DNA of 64,000 nucleotides from Selenomonas sp. ND2010 (GCF_000702005.1 NZ_JNKI01000014.1:1-64000), one strand, 5' to 3'. Numbered from the stretch's first letter, positions 1 to 9,641 are shown. Notes: a model not told the origin generated them from the letters alone. A program made the numbers and translations.

Positions 1-34
1 GAGGGTGAAGCTCGGGAAACTCGCCACATCCTCA

Positions 35-235
35 GCCGCCGCTAGGGGCAGTGCCATAAACGAAGCGTTTGATGTTTTCCGTGAAGAACGAAATTTTTAT
101 CCTCACCGTTCGTCGAAAAATTGCTACCGTTCAAGCGAAGCGCGTTTTGCAACTTTTTCGATGCTTAATTTAAGATAAAAATTTCGTTTAGGAAAACATC
201 TCCCGCGTAGTGTTGGCACTGCCCCTAGCGGCGGC
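35..235. repeat. Nested long inverted repeat, about 200 bp
   Basis: Three pairs of complementary segments are nested around one centre. A perfect 22-bp outer arm lies at 35-56 and 214-235. Middle arms pair 71-80 with 191-200 and 87-101 with 174-188. An inner imperfect arm pairs 113-125 with 149-162. The RNA or single-stranded DNA would form one long bulged hairpin. No open reading frame fills 1-389. It may be a non-autonomous mobile or interspersed repeat, or a large hairpin downstream of a gene lying to the left; a single copy cannot decide. Confidence 0.75.
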
Positions 236-389
236 GAAGAGCTGCTTCGAATGAGGCTCCACTAACCGATAAACTGTAATTTCACAGCCCTTTTTGATCG
301 TATCGATGAGAAAGTTTTGCTGGTGGAAAAACTAGAACAACGGCGTTATAATTATAGTGTTTATTAGAGGACGAGAAAGGATTAATGCG

Positions 390-1160
390 TTGAGTAATTT
401 AGGTAGATTCTCCCGTACGGAACTTTTGCTGGGAGAAGAGGGAATGGAGAAACTGGCAAACAGCACGGTGGCGATTTTTGGCGTCGGCGGTGTTGGTTCT
501 TTTGTTGCCGAAGGTCTGGCCAGAGCGGGTGTTGGGCACTTGGTGTTGATCGATAATGACCTGATTTGTTTGACCAATATCAACCGCCAGATTCATGCTA
601 CGTCAAAAACGGTAGGACAGGCAAAGACGCAGGTGATGAAAGAGCGTATATTGGATATCAATCCCAAGGCGGTAGTTGATACCATTGAGGATTTCTACCT
701 GCCGGAAAATGCGGATAAGTTTTTCACACAGCATTATGATTATGTGGTGGATGCTATTGATACGGTTACAGGGAAAATCAACCTGGTCCTGCAGTGCCGG
801 GAGCTGGGGATTCCGATTATCTGCAGCATGGGGGCTGGCAATAAGTTGGACCCGACTAAGTTTGAGGTAACGGATATCTATAAAACTAGTGTGGATCCGC
901 TGGCTCGTGTTATGCGCAAAAAAATGAAAGAAAATCGCGTAAAGAAGCTTAAGGTGGTTTACTCCAAGGAAAAACCGCTGGTGGTCAAGCAGGGCGGCTG
1001 TGGTGGCAATTGCATCTGTCCGCCGGGAAGTGCCAATAATTGCGATAAGAAACGGGCGGTTCCTGGCAGCATCTCTTTTGTTCCGTCGGTAGTTGGCATG
1101 ATTATTGCCGGTGAGGTTGTACGAGATATAACAGGTGCCAAAACGGAGGTATCAGCATGA
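390..1160 (+). CDS. tcdA: tRNA threonylcarbamoyladenosine dehydratase (ThiF/MoeB superfamily)
   Basis: This is an E1-like ThiF/MoeB-fold enzyme that makes the cyclic form of t6A (ct6A) at tRNA position 37 using ATP. The N-terminus (FSRTELLLGEEG) and the nucleotide-binding loop GVGGVGSFVAEGLARAG are typical of TcdA/YgdL, followed by IDNDLICLTNINRQ. A Cys-rich segment, CGGNCICPPGS, lies near the C-terminus. TTG at 390 is chosen because GAAAGG lies nine bases before it and it gives the usual MSNLxRFSRTE start; a GTG at 357 is in frame but has no good ribosome site. The stop overlaps the next gene by four bases. Confidence 0.88.
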   Translation: MSNLGRFSRTELLLGEEGMEKLANSTVAIFGVGGVGSFVAEGLARAGVGHLVLIDNDLICLTNINRQIHATSKTVGQAKTQVMKERILDINPKAVVDTIEDFYLPENADKFFTQHYDYVVDAIDTVTGKINLVLQCRELGIPIICSMGAGNKLDPTKFEVTDIYKTSVDPLARVMRKKMKENRVKKLKVVYSKEKPLVVKQGGCGGNCICPPGSANNCDKKRAVPGSISFVPSVVGMIIAGEVVRDITGAKTEVSA

Positions 1161-2122
1161 GGGTAACAGTTTTAGGCTGTGGTCGCTGGGGATCATTTCA
1201 TGCATGGTATGCAGATTTTATCGGCCATGATGTGATGCTTTGGGGGCGTGAGGGCTCCAGGCATTTGCAGGAATTAAGGGAAACGCATAAAAACGAATAC
1301 CTGGAGCTGCCGGAATCTGTGGTGTTGACGGATGATTTGCGGGCAGCGGTGGAGTATGCGGATGTCCTTGTGATTTCTATCAGCAGCCAGCAGCTGCGCA
1401 GCTTTGGCGCTCAGTTGAAGGCACTGGGGGATCTCGCGGGCAAACGCTTTATCCTTTGCATGAAGGGTCTGGAGATTGGTACGGGCAAACGTCTGTCGGA
1501 GGTTTTCCATGAGTCCGTTGGTGCTGAGGTGCCGGTGGCTGTTTGGGTGGGCCCTGGCCATGTGCAGGACTTTATCCGGAAGATTCCCAACTGCATGGTA
1601 ATCGCTTCGGATAATATGGATTTGACCAAAGAATTGGTCGATTCGTTTTCCAGTTCGCTGATCCGGTTCTATTATGGGGAAGACCTCTTGGGGACAGAGA
1701 TTGGCGCTGCAGCGAAAAATGTCGTGGGGCTTGCGGCGGGAATGCTGGATGGCTTTGGCTATGGCAGTCTGAAGGGCGCTTTGATGGCTCGTGGTACGCG
1801 AGAACTATCCCGGCTCATTGAAAAGATGGGGGGAGATAAAATGACGATTTATGGTCTTTCGCATCTTGGCGATTATGAAGCGACGCTGTTCTCTCCCCAT
1901 AGCAATAACCGCCGTTTTGGTGAAGACCTTATCATCGGAAAGCCTTTTGCGAAACTGGCGGAGGGTGTGTATACGGTAGAGGCTCTGATGGAGCTCTCAC
2001 AGAAATATCAGGTAGAGCTTCCGATTTCGGCGACGGTTTATGAAATCGTCCATCATCATAAGGATCCCAAAGAGCAGTTGACCCAACTTTTTTTGCGGCA
2101 GACAAAATCGGAACAAGCTTGA
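1157..2122 (+). CDS. gpsA: NAD(P)-dependent glycerol-3-phosphate dehydrogenase family protein
   Basis: GpsA reduces dihydroxyacetone phosphate to sn-glycerol-3-phosphate, the backbone for phospholipids. The Rossmann loop is GCGRWGS at residues 7-13, and the core GTEIGAAAKNVVGLAAGM carries the family lysine. Length (321 residues) fits. The usual GPTFAxEV segment reads GPGHVQDF here and the C-terminus is somewhat divergent, so this could be a second GpsA-like paralogue rather than the housekeeping enzyme. ATG overlaps the tcdA stop (ATGA), which suggests translational coupling. Confidence 0.8.
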   Translation: MRVTVLGCGRWGSFHAWYADFIGHDVMLWGREGSRHLQELRETHKNEYLELPESVVLTDDLRAAVEYADVLVISISSQQLRSFGAQLKALGDLAGKRFILCMKGLEIGTGKRLSEVFHESVGAEVPVAVWVGPGHVQDFIRKIPNCMVIASDNMDLTKELVDSFSSSLIRFYYGEDLLGTEIGAAAKNVVGLAAGMLDGFGYGSLKGALMARGTRELSRLIEKMGGDKMTIYGLSHLGDYEATLFSPHSNNRRFGEDLIIGKPFAKLAEGVYTVEALMELSQKYQVELPISATVYEIVHHHKDPKEQLTQLFLRQTKSEQA

Positions 2123-2179
2123 TTTTTCGTATTTCTAAGATTAATTTCGTCAATTTATGATGTTTATGACATACATCCC

Positions 2180-2250
2180 TTGACGTTGCTATATTTGTAT
2201 GCTAAAATACAAGATTTACTTTTGAAAAAATCTGGGAATAATGCTATAAT
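2180..2250 (+). promoter_or_regulatory. Tandem sigma-A-type promoters for the carD-like gene
   Basis: P1 has TTGACG at 2180-2185, 17 bases, then TAAAAT at 2203-2208. P2 has TTGAAA at 2222-2227, 17 bases, then TATAAT at 2245-2250. Both point at the CarD-family gene. Confidence 0.7.
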
Positions 2251-2306
2251 ATAGAAGCAGGCAGCGCTTAGGTTGCCACGTCATATTGAATATAGGGGGT
2301 GTGTGT

Positions 2307-2801
2307 TTGCTGCAGGTAGGAGACAAGGTAGTCTATCCGATGCATGGCGCCGGAGTGATTGCTGGAATCGAGAATTGTGAAGTTCTGGGTGAAGGAAAAT
2401 CGTATTATGTTCTACAGATGCCGCTGGGGAATATGAAGGTGATGATTCCAACCGACAATGTGGATAACATTGGATTGCGTGACGTCATCTCGAGTTCCCA
2501 GGTGGATGAGGTTCGGAATGTGCTTGAGGATAAGCCTGAACGGGCCTTGGGAAGCTGGAATAAGCGCTTCCATGAGAATCTTGACCGGATGAAAAGTGGA
2601 GATATCCGTGATGTGGCCGCTGTTGCTCGCAATTTGATTTTGCAGGATCAGAGGCGGAAGATTTCCTCTGGGGAACGCCGTCTGTTGGACCTTGCCAAAC
2701 AAATCCTGGTCAGTGAATTAGTATACGCCTGTCATAAGACTCCGGAGGAAGTCGAAAATTGGCTGGAAGATATTTTATCCCAGAATCGATACAAACATTG
2801 A
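2307..2801 (+). CDS. CarD/CdnL family transcriptional regulator
   Basis: CarD-family proteins bind the RNA polymerase beta subunit and stabilise open promoter complexes. The N-terminal RID/Tudor-like domain starts LQVGDKVVYPMHGAGVIAGI, followed by a helical C-terminal domain. About 164 residues is normal for the short CarD/CdnL form. TTG at 2307 is preferred because AGGGGG lies seven bases upstream and the next residues match the family start; an in-frame TTG at 2286 has no ribosome site. It heads the conserved block that runs to sigH and has its own tandem promoters and terminator. Confidence 0.88.
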   Translation: MLQVGDKVVYPMHGAGVIAGIENCEVLGEGKSYYVLQMPLGNMKVMIPTDNVDNIGLRDVISSSQVDEVRNVLEDKPERALGSWNKRFHENLDRMKSGDIRDVAAVARNLILQDQRRKISSGERRLLDLAKQILVSELVYACHKTPEEVENWLEDILSQNRYKH

Positions 2802-2814
2802 TTTCCGCCTGGAA

Positions 2815-2850
2815 AGAGGGCTGTACCCAATGGTACAGCCCTCTTTTTTG
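2815..2850 (+). terminator. Rho-independent terminator after the carD-like gene
   Basis: A 13-bp perfect stem (2815-2827 with 2832-2844) with a 4-base loop is followed by a T run. Confidence 0.9.
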
Positions 2851-2922
2851 TATGCTTCAAGGGATTGGTACGCTGCCTAGATTGGCGTTTGATTAAGAAT
2901 CGCCGGGATCGGTACTGTTAGG

Positions 2923-2952
2923 TTGACAGTACAGGGATAAATTGTCTATACT
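2923..2952 (+). promoter_or_regulatory. Promoter of the PIN/TRAM-isp-cysS block
   Basis: TTGACA at 2923-2928 is separated by 18 bases from TATACT at 2947-2952, about 50 bases before the start codon. Confidence 0.7.
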
Positions 2953-3000
2953 GATTTTATAGTATCCATAAATATATAAGAAGGAAAGGAGGTGGAAAGT

Positions 3001-4149
3001 ATGTTGGATCGTGTGTTGCGTTTTTTTATCACGTTGTTTATGGCAATCGCTGGCGGCGCACTCTTAAATCTGGCTTCGCCACTTTTGACCTCGTTTATCA
3101 GCACGGAAATACTCCAGGCGGATATGGGGTGGATTAAACTCACGGTGGCTGGCTTTGTGTGCATCTTGTTGGGGGCAGTTTTGGGTGGAGTCATCGGTTT
3201 TCTGCTGTCGTCGTATTTTATCCATAAGCTTAAGCGTTTTTCGGCTAAGGTGGAAGTACAGCTGAATAAGATGCCGACTCATGATGTGATTGCTGGTGCA
3301 GTGGGATTGCTTCTCGGACTTATCTTTGCTAATCTTTTGGGCTATGCCTTTTCAAAAATCCCCGTTGTCGGCGAATATATCCCGGTCATCTTCAGTATCG
3401 TATTTGGCTATTTGGGAATCACGATTATGATCCGCAAGCGCAAAGAGCTGGCAGGAGCGTTTGATTTTATCCCGAAATTTATGAAGGCTGTGGCCAAAAA
3501 TCATGAACCAGCAAAAGAATCTTCGGTGGAAACGGCACCGAAACTAGAAGGAAATACCCAGTATAAACTGCTGGATACCAGCGTTATCATCGATGGCCGC
3601 ATTGCCGATATCTGTGATACGGGGTTCATCGAAGGAACGCTGCTCATTCCAGTTTTTGTGTTGGAGGAATTGCAGCATATTGCAGATTCTTCGGATGTTC
3701 TCAAACGTACGCGAGGTCGTCGCGGATTGGATATCCTTCAGCGCATTCGTCAGGAAACCCGGGTGCGGGTGGAAGTGACCAATGTGGATTTTGAGGATGT
3801 TGCCGAAGTAGATTCTAAGCTGGTTCGCCTGGGCCAGCAGGTCGGTGGCAAGATTATCACCAACGATTTTAACCTGAACAAGGTGGCGCAGCTGCGTGGC
3901 GTGGAGGTGCTCAATATCAATGAGCTTTCCAATGCGGTCAAGCCGGTGGTTATTCCTGGTGAGAACATGCGGGTGACGGTGGTCAAATCGGGAAAAGAGC
4001 CAGGTCAGGGTGTCGCTTATCTTGACGATGGGACGATGATTGTCATTGAAGGCGGTCATCGCTATATGAATGAGATGATTGACGTGGAAGTTACATCGGC
4101 CTTGCAGACAGCAGCGGGTCGAATGATTTTTGCAAAACCAAAAAATTGA
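3001..4149 (+). CDS. Membrane-anchored PIN-TRAM domain protein (YacL family)
   Basis: About 382 residues: an N-terminal membrane region with four hydrophobic helices over roughly residues 1-145, a PIN nuclease-like domain starting at YKLLDTSVIIDGRIADI with acidic residues DTS...DG...ELQHIADSSD...TND, and a C-terminal TRAM segment. The family is a conserved Firmicute neighbour of ispD/ispF; its substrate is poorly defined and RNA is likely. AGGAGG at 2987-2992 with eight bases to ATG 3001 fixes the start; an in-frame GTG at 2992 overlaps that ribosome site and is rejected. Confidence 0.88.
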   Translation: MLDRVLRFFITLFMAIAGGALLNLASPLLTSFISTEILQADMGWIKLTVAGFVCILLGAVLGGVIGFLLSSYFIHKLKRFSAKVEVQLNKMPTHDVIAGAVGLLLGLIFANLLGYAFSKIPVVGEYIPVIFSIVFGYLGITIMIRKRKELAGAFDFIPKFMKAVAKNHEPAKESSVETAPKLEGNTQYKLLDTSVIIDGRIADICDTGFIEGTLLIPVFVLEELQHIADSSDVLKRTRGRRGLDILQRIRQETRVRVEVTNVDFEDVAEVDSKLVRLGQQVGGKIITNDFNLNKVAQLRGVEVLNINELSNAVKPVVIPGENMRVTVVKSGKEPGQGVAYLDDGTMIVIEGGHRYMNEMIDVEVTSALQTAAGRMIFAKPKN

Positions 4150-4153
4150 AGCT

Positions 4154-4202
4154 ATAGCCTTCTCCTAGGATGCGTTTTGCGCGCCAAATGGGAGAAGGCT
4201 AT
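4154..4202 (+). other. Hairpin between the PIN/TRAM gene and ispD
   Basis: A perfect 12-bp inverted repeat (4154-4165 with 4191-4202) encloses 25 bases. No T run follows, so it is more likely an RNA processing or stability hairpin than a terminator. Confidence 0.6.
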
Positions 4203-4228
4203 CTGAGGCTATATTAGGAGTGATGGGA

Positions 4229-5002
4229 ATGGTCAGTGTCATCTTCCCGGCAGCAGGACAGGGAAAGCGGATGAACGCTGGAGTCAATAAGGTTTTTCTC
4301 GAGTTGGCCGATAGGCCGATGCTGATTCGTACCCTGCAGAAATTTTCGGCAGTTCCAGAGGTGGGGGAACTCATCGTAGTGGTAGGTGCCGAAGAAGTAG
4401 AGCCGGTGACGAATCTATTGAAGAAATACCCGGAGTTAAAACCCTGGCTGGTGACGGAAGGCGGATCGGAGCGTCAGTATTCCGTCTGGAATGGTTTGAA
4501 ACAGGTGTCAGCGGAGGCAGATGTCGTTCTGGTTCATGATGCCGCGCGGCCATTGGTAACAGTCAAGACGATTGAAGCGGTCATTGCGGCAGCTAGAGAA
4601 CATGGCGGTGCAATCGCTGCGGTCCCGGAGAAGAATACCATCAAGGTCGTATCGGAACATGGTGTTGTGAGATCGACGCCAGCTCGTTCGACGCTGTGGG
4701 CGGTACAAACTCCCCAGGGCTTTCGCAAGCAGATTTTGCTCGAGGCGAATATCAAGGCGGAGGCAGATGGTTTCCTCGGTACGGATGATGCCAGCCTGGT
4801 AGAGCGCTTGGGGCGTCCGGTTCATGTCGTCAGGAGTGAATACAGCAACATCAAGGTGACAACGCCGGAGGATTTGTTGATTGCAGAGGCTTTCCTGCGA
4901 CAGGAGCAGGGAAGTATGCTGACTGCCGTTCGGTCAGCGGCTAAGTTTGCCAAGGAAACGATGAAGGGAAAACTGCCTCATTGGCAGAAGGAGGAAAAGT
5001 GA
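4229..5002 (+). CDS. ispD: 2-C-methyl-D-erythritol 4-phosphate cytidylyltransferase
   Basis: Third step of the MEP isoprenoid pathway: MEP plus CTP gives CDP-ME. The nucleotidyltransferase signature PAAGQGKRM is at the N-terminus, followed by [16 protein letters not shown] and GTDDASLVE, all typical of IspD. ATG 4229 is chosen because TAGGAG lies eight bases upstream; the in-frame ATG at 4223 is too close to it. A tail of about 30 residues extends past the usual fold. The stop shares one base with ispF. Confidence 0.95.
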   Translation: MVSVIFPAAGQGKRMNAGVNKVFLELADRPMLIRTLQKFSAVPEVGELIVVVGAEEVEPVTNLLKKYPELKPWLVTEGGSERQYSVWNGLKQVSAEADVVLVHDAARPLVTVKTIEAVIAAAREHGGAIAAVPEKNTIKVVSEHGVVRSTPARSTLWAVQTPQGFRKQILLEANIKAEADGFLGTDDASLVERLGRPVHVVRSEYSNIKVTTPEDLLIAEAFLRQEQGSMLTAVRSAAKFAKETMKGKLPHWQKEEK

Positions 5003-5478
5003 TGACGCGATTTGGAATGGGCTATGATGTTCACCGCCTGGTAGAGGGGCGGAAGCTGATTATTGGCGGGGTGGAAATTCCACATACGCTGGGGCTGCTT
5101 GGACATTCGGATGCCGATGTACTGCTGCATGCGGTAGCCGATGCGCTGCTGGGAGCGGCAGCTATGGGAGATATCGGCCGTCACTTTCCCGATACAGATC
5201 CGCGGTTTGAGGGGGCTGACAGTATGAAGCTCTTAGCGCATGTCGTGGAACTCTTAACGGAAAAGGGATATAAGGTCGGCAATGTTGATGCGACGATTGT
5301 GGCTCAGAAGCCGAAGATGAAGGACTTTATCCCCCAGATGAATGAAAATATTGCACGGGTGCTCGGAGTGGAATCCGACCAGATAAATGTCAAAGCAACT
5401 ACGGAAGAGAAATTAGGATTTACCGGAACGGAGCAGGGCATTTCTGCTTATGCTGTAGCCGGAATTGAAAAAGCCTGA
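5002..5478 (+). CDS. ispF: 2-C-methyl-D-erythritol 2,4-cyclodiphosphate synthase
   Basis: Fifth MEP-pathway enzyme: converts CDP-ME 2-phosphate to the cyclic diphosphate with release of [12 protein letters not shown] and the metal-binding [26 protein letters not shown] are family hallmarks, and [12 protein letters not shown] closes the active site. At 158 residues the length is normal. ATG 5002 follows GGAGG and overlaps the ispD stop as TGATG, so the two genes are coupled. IspE is not in the window. Confidence 0.96.
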   Translation: MTRFGMGYDVHRLVEGRKLIIGGVEIPHTLGLLGHSDADVLLHAVADALLGAAAMGDIGRHFPDTDPRFEGADSMKLLAHVVELLTEKGYKVGNVDATIVAQKPKMKDFIPQMNENIARVLGVESDQINVKATTEEKLGFTGTEQGISAYAVAGIEKA

Positions 5479-5518
5479 CGCCTAAAACAGCGCCGGTAAG
5501 ATAGTTGGAGGAAGAAAT

Positions 5519-6949
5519 ATGCTGAAAGTCTATAACACCATGTCACGCAGGAAAGAAGAGTTCAAACCGCTCAAAGAGGGCGAAGTGAGCATCTACTGCT
5601 GTGGTGTAACGCCGTATAATCATCCGCATATCGGCAATGCGCGCCCCTTTGTTACTTGGGATGTCATTCGCCGTTATTTTGCCCAAAAGGGGTATACTGT
5701 CCATTACATCCAGAATTTTACGGATGTGGATGATAAAATCATCAATACGGCCAACAAAGAAGGACTGCAGTGGAGTGATATCTCCGGCCGCTATATCAAG
5801 GCCTATTTTGAAGCAATGGATGCGCTCAATGTAAAGCGCGCAGATGTATATCCACGTGTCAGTGAGACCATTCCGGATATCATTGCGATGGTACAGCAGC
5901 TTATCGACAATGGTTACGCTTATGCTGTGGATAACGGCGATGTTTTTTACAGTGTAGAGAAATTTGCCGGCTATGGTAAACTCAGTGGCCGCAAATTGGA
6001 GGATATGCAGGCGGGGGCTCGTATCGAAGTCGATACGCGGAAACAGCATCCGATGGATTTTGCGCTTTGGAAATCGGCCAAACCAGGCGAACCGAGCTGG
6101 GACAGCCCCTGGGGAAAAGGTCGTCCGGGCTGGCACATTGAATGCTCCACGATGTCGCTGAAATATCTCGGCAAGAAATTTGATTTCCATGGTGGCGGAA
6201 GTGACTTGATCTTCCCGCATCATGAAAACGAGATTGCACAGTCGCAGGCTTGCCTGGGCGATGAACACAGCTTTGCCCAGTATTGGCTGCACAACGGCTT
6301 CATTACGATTCATAACGAAAAGATGTCCAAATCGAAGAATAACTTCTTTACGGTCAAGGACATTCTGAAGGAATATCCAGGCGAAGTGGTTCGTTTCTTC
6401 ATTCTGCAGACGCATTACCGCAGTCCGTTGGATTTCAGTGACGAACGCCTCAAGGAGGCACAGGTAAGCCTGGGCCGTTTGCAACAGTCCAAAGCCTTTA
6501 TGGATGAACTTCGGAAGAAAGAAGGCAGCTCGGATACTGCCAAGGATTTGGCTGCAAAAGCCGCACAGTACCGCCAGGATTTCTATGAGGCTATGGATGA
6601 TGATTTCAACACCGCTTTGGCGATCAGTCAGTTGTTTGGCCTCTCGAAGGACATCAACATCTATTACCAGGAAGTTATGAACAAAGGCGTAGATTACGAT
6701 GCGGCTGGTTTTGCACGGGTAAGTGAGATTTATCTGGAAATGGCTTCGATTATCGGTATTTTTGAACAGGAAGAGGCAGCTGTCGATGATGGTCTTACCG
6801 ATAAACTTATGGAACTTATCATTGGCATCCGTCAGGACGCCCGCAAGGAAAAGAATTGGGCGATTGCTGATAAGATTCGCGATGAGCTCAAGGAAGTGGG
6901 TATCGTTATCGAAGATACGCCAAATGGGGCACGGTGGAAAAAAGCATGA
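5519..6949 (+). CDS. cysS: Cysteinyl-tRNA synthetase
   Basis: Class I aminoacyl-tRNA synthetase charging tRNA-Cys. The zinc/substrate cysteine region is YCCGVTPYNHPHIGNARP, which includes the HIGH-type motif. CSTMSLKYLG and HHENEIAQSQA supply further zinc ligands, and KMSKSKNN is the KMSKS loop. The length of 476 residues is standard. It sits in the Firmicute order ispF-cysS-mrnC; cysE, often found between them, is absent. Confidence 0.97.
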   Translation: MLKVYNTMSRRKEEFKPLKEGEVSIYCCGVTPYNHPHIGNARPFVTWDVIRRYFAQKGYTVHYIQNFTDVDDKIINTANKEGLQWSDISGRYIKAYFEAMDALNVKRADVYPRVSETIPDIIAMVQQLIDNGYAYAVDNGDVFYSVEKFAGYGKLSGRKLEDMQAGARIEVDTRKQHPMDFALWKSAKPGEPSWDSPWGKGRPGWHIECSTMSLKYLGKKFDFHGGGSDLIFPHHENEIAQSQACLGDEHSFAQYWLHNGFITIHNEKMSKSKNNFFTVKDILKEYPGEVVRFFILQTHYRSPLDFSDERLKEAQVSLGRLQQSKAFMDELRKKEGSSDTAKDLAAKAAQYRQDFYEAMDDDFNTALAISQLFGLSKDINIYYQEVMNKGVDYDAAGFARVSEIYLEMASIIGIFEQEEAAVDDGLTDKLMELIIGIRQDARKEKNWAIADKIRDELKEVGIVIEDTPNGARWKKA

Positions 6950-7434
6950 AGTTTGAACATTTTCAAAAACTCGTCGATATGATGTTTGAACCCGATGGGG
7001 ATGACGGTATTCTGCAGCGTTACCGTGAGGTGGATGTCAAGCAGCTTAACCCGTTGGTACTCGCTTATGTGGGCGATGCGTATTTCCATCTCTATGTCCG
7101 CACCCGACTGCTTTCGTATGAACAGTGCAAGGTGCAGGCACTGCATTCCTTTAGCGCTCAGATTGTATCAGCGGTTTGGCAGGCAAAGGCCTATCGTGGC
7201 ATCGAAGAAATGCTCACGGAGGAAGAAAAGGGAATCTATCGTCGTGGACGCAATGCCAAAAGTCATGCGCCGCGCAGTGCCAGTGTTGCGGAGTATCATG
7301 CAAGTACCGGCTTTGAGGCTCTTTTGGGAAGCCTCTACTTGTCGGAACAGAATGAACGGCTTTATGAATTGGCTGAAGCCTCGTTCCAGGTGATTTCAAA
7401 GGCTATGATGAAGGAAATAAGGAGTAAGAAATAA
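6946..7434 (+). CDS. mrnC: Mini-ribonuclease III
   Basis: Mini-III is an RNase III catalytic domain without the dsRNA-binding domain; in Bacillus it matures 23S r[22 protein letters not shown] carries the catalytic acidic residues of the RNase III signature, and [17 protein letters not shown] is the second half. ATG 6946 overlaps the cysS stop (ATGA), and the length of 162 residues fits. An in-frame GTG at 6934 would give only four more residues and is less likely. Confidence 0.92.
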   Translation: MKFEHFQKLVDMMFEPDGDDGILQRYREVDVKQLNPLVLAYVGDAYFHLYVRTRLLSYEQCKVQALHSFSAQIVSAVWQAKAYRGIEEMLTEEEKGIYRRGRNAKSHAPRSASVAEYHASTGFEALLGSLYLSEQNERLYELAEASFQVISKAMMKEIRSKK

Positions 7435-7438
7435 GTTT

Positions 7439-8131
7439 ATGATAAAAGTCAAGTTGTTGGAATATACGCCAAATCCGGAACATGTGGTGGCAATGGCTGC
7501 CCGCCTTTGCTATTCTTCGGCTGGGGCGGAAGAGCTGGCCGAGAAAATCAGCGACGAAAAGGCGAAGGAAATGGTACGCAAGATGGTTACGCTGGGCCAT
7601 GGTTCGACGATTGAGCATGTCACGTTCACCTTTGGTATCGAAGGGGTAAGCCGTGTCCTGACCCATCAATTGGTGCGCCATCGTATCGCTTCTTACGATC
7701 AGCAGTCGCAGCGCTATGTTGCGGCGCATGGGTTTGAGTATATTACGCCGCCGACGATTGCGGAAAAGCCGGAGGCTAAGGAAAAGTATGAGGCGCTGTT
7801 GGCGGAAATCCGCAAGACTTATGATGAACTCACGGCGATGGGAGTTCCCAAGGAAGATGCCCGTTACGTGTTGGCCAATGCGACCGAGACAAAAATTCTG
7901 GTAACGATGAATGCCCGTTCGCTGCTCCATTTCTTCAATCTGCGCTGCTGCAACCGTGCCCAGTGGGAGATTCGTGATATGGCCTACAAGATGCTGGCAG
8001 AGGTCAAGAAAGTAGCGCCGACGCTGTTCCACAATGCGGGAGCGAGCTGTGTCAATACCGGGCGCTGCCCGGAGGGGGCTATGACCTGCGGCAAGTTTCA
8101 GGAAATGCTGAAACTTCGGGAGAAGGATTGA
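7439..8131 (+). CDS. thyX: Flavin-dependent thymidylate synthase
   Basis: ThyX makes dTMP from dUMP using methylenetetrahydrofolate and FAD/NADPH. The signature RHRxxSxxxxSxR is present at residues 80-92 ([13 protein letters not shown]). The length of 230 residues fits. ThyX is not part of the usual Bacillus cysS-mrnC-rlmB order, so it was inserted here in this lineage. It begins four bases after the mrnC stop and is followed closely by rlmB. Confidence 0.96.
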   Translation: MIKVKLLEYTPNPEHVVAMAARLCYSSAGAEELAEKISDEKAKEMVRKMVTLGHGSTIEHVTFTFGIEGVSRVLTHQLVRHRIASYDQQSQRYVAAHGFEYITPPTIAEKPEAKEKYEALLAEIRKTYDELTAMGVPKEDARYVLANATETKILVTMNARSLLHFFNLRCCNRAQWEIRDMAYKMLAEVKKVAPTLFHNAGASCVNTGRCPEGAMTCGKFQEMLKLREKD

Positions 8132-8132
8132 T

Positions 8133-9041
8133 ATGAGAGATTTTCGTGAGAATAAGAAAAAGTCCCTTCACAGTGGGAAAAGCCGTCAGGAACAGATGGA
8201 AAGACGTGAACGGGGCAAGCAGCGTGAGAAGCATGTTGGACATCCTGTGCGGTCGTCAGGTGAGCGCCGGGATAATCCGGCCAAGGATCGGGAGCTGCCA
8301 GAGGATGTATTGATTGGCCGTAATGCTGTTGCTGAAGCCTTGAAGGCTGGCCGTACCATCAACAAGTTGTTGGTGGCTGATGGCGATCGGGAGGGCTCTA
8401 TCGGTGAAATCCTGGCGCTCGCAAAGGAGCGCGGAGTTATCACGCAGTTCGTGGATCGCAGTAAGATTGAGTCCGTAGCTGGCGGTTTGCGCCATCAGGG
8501 AGTCATGGCTTATGTGGCACCAGTAGCTTATGCAGAACTTGAGGATATCTTGAAGGCAGCTGAGAAAAAGGGCGAGGCGCCGTTTTTGCTGTTGCTGGAC
8601 GAGCTGGAAGATCCGCACAATCTCGGTGCTTTGCTGCGTACGGCCGATGCGACTGGTGTTCACGGCGTGCTGATTCCCAAACGGCGCAGTGTACCGCTTA
8701 CGGCAACGGTGGCCAAGACCTCAGCCGGGGCGATTGAATATGTACCTGTGGCTCGTATAGGAAATATAGCCCAGACACTGAAAAAACTCAAAGATAAGGG
8801 GTTCTGGGTGGCCGGAGCCGATATGGATGGCAGTCAAAACTATAACGAAGCTGATTTAACTGGGTCTTTAGTCCTGGTGGTAGGCAGCGAAGGCAAGGGG
8901 ATGAGCCGCCTGACAAAGGAAGCCTGTGACTTTATCGTCAAAATGCCGATGGTGGGGAAAATCAATTCCCTAAACGCATCGGTGGCTGGTTCTATCCTGA
9001 TGTACGAATCCATGCGTCAGCGTTTGGCAAAGAAAGGCTGA
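8133..9041 (+). CDS. rlmB: 23S rRNA (guanosine-2'-O-)-methyltransferase, SpoU family
   Basis: SPOUT methyltransferase acting on a guanosine 2'-OH in 23S rRNA. A basic N-terminal extension of about 50 residues precedes the substrate-binding domain (VLIGRNAVAEALKAGR). The knotted SPOUT domain carries DELEDPHNLGALLRTADATG, VVGSEGKGMSRL and MVGKINSLNASVAGSILMYE, the three SpoU motifs. The extension makes it longer than the E. coli protein. The gene starts one base after thyX. Confidence 0.93.
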   Translation: MRDFRENKKKSLHSGKSRQEQMERRERGKQREKHVGHPVRSSGERRDNPAKDRELPEDVLIGRNAVAEALKAGRTINKLLVADGDREGSIGEILALAKERGVITQFVDRSKIESVAGGLRHQGVMAYVAPVAYAELEDILKAAEKKGEAPFLLLLDELEDPHNLGALLRTADATGVHGVLIPKRRSVPLTATVAKTSAGAIEYVPVARIGNIAQTLKKLKDKGFWVAGADMDGSQNYNEADLTGSLVLVVGSEGKGMSRLTKEACDFIVKMPMVGKINSLNASVAGSILMYESMRQRLAKKG

Positions 9042-9046
9042 TTCTT

Positions 9047-9577
9047 ATGAGCAGGAAAAGGGAGCACTATATCATTGATGGCTATAATGTCATCAATTCC
9101 TGGCCGGAACTTATCCGCCTGCGCAAGGATTTATCTGAGGCCAGGGACCAGCTGATTCATCAGCTGGCGGAATATGGAGCATACGAAAAATACGATATCA
9201 CCATTGTATTCGACGCGATGTTCACTGATGATGAAGAGCATTGCGATCAGGTGAATGCGCATATGAAAATCATCTATACCGGCGAGGGAGAAACTGCCGA
9301 CAGCCGCATAGAACGGCTGGCGTATGATTCGGTTCGCCAGGGACGAGAGGTTCATGTGGTCACTTCCGATGGAGCCGAGCAAAGTGTGATATTGGGAGCC
9401 GGGGCTTACCGGATTCCTTCCTTGGAATTCCGGAAGGCAGTCCGCCGGGCCAAAAAGCAATTGAAGAGGGAATACTTAGGTCATGTTACCCTTCCCGTCA
9501 CACGATTGGAAGTTGAAGACCGTTTGGATAGCGAGACCGTCAAAAAATTGGATATTTTACGGAAAATGCGTCATTGA
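9047..9577 (+). CDS. NYN-domain ribonuclease (YacP/Rae1 family)
   Basis: PIN-like NYN domain: IIDGYNVINSWPEL at the N-terminus, VFDAMF and TSDGAEQ carry the conserved Asp residues. In Bacillus the homologue Rae1 is a ribosome-associated mRNA endonuclease and sits between rlmB and sigH, as here. At 176 residues the length is normal. Family assignment is firm; the same function in this organism is inferred. Confidence 0.87.
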   Translation: MSRKREHYIIDGYNVINSWPELIRLRKDLSEARDQLIHQLAEYGAYEKYDITIVFDAMFTDDEEHCDQVNAHMKIIYTGEGETADSRIERLAYDSVRQGREVHVVTSDGAEQSVILGAGAYRIPSLEFRKAVRRAKKQLKREYLGHVTLPVTRLEVEDRLDSETVKKLDILRKMRH

Positions 9578-9641
9578 TGAATTTATGACGAGTTTTATCC
9601 TTTTATTGCTAAATAGTAGTCATAAAGTCCTAGAGGATTTC

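Noticed and set aside
5543-6484. Long minus-strand reading frame inside cysS
   Set aside because: It is the complement of a clearly coding, motif-complete cysS and has no ribosome site or recognisable domain.
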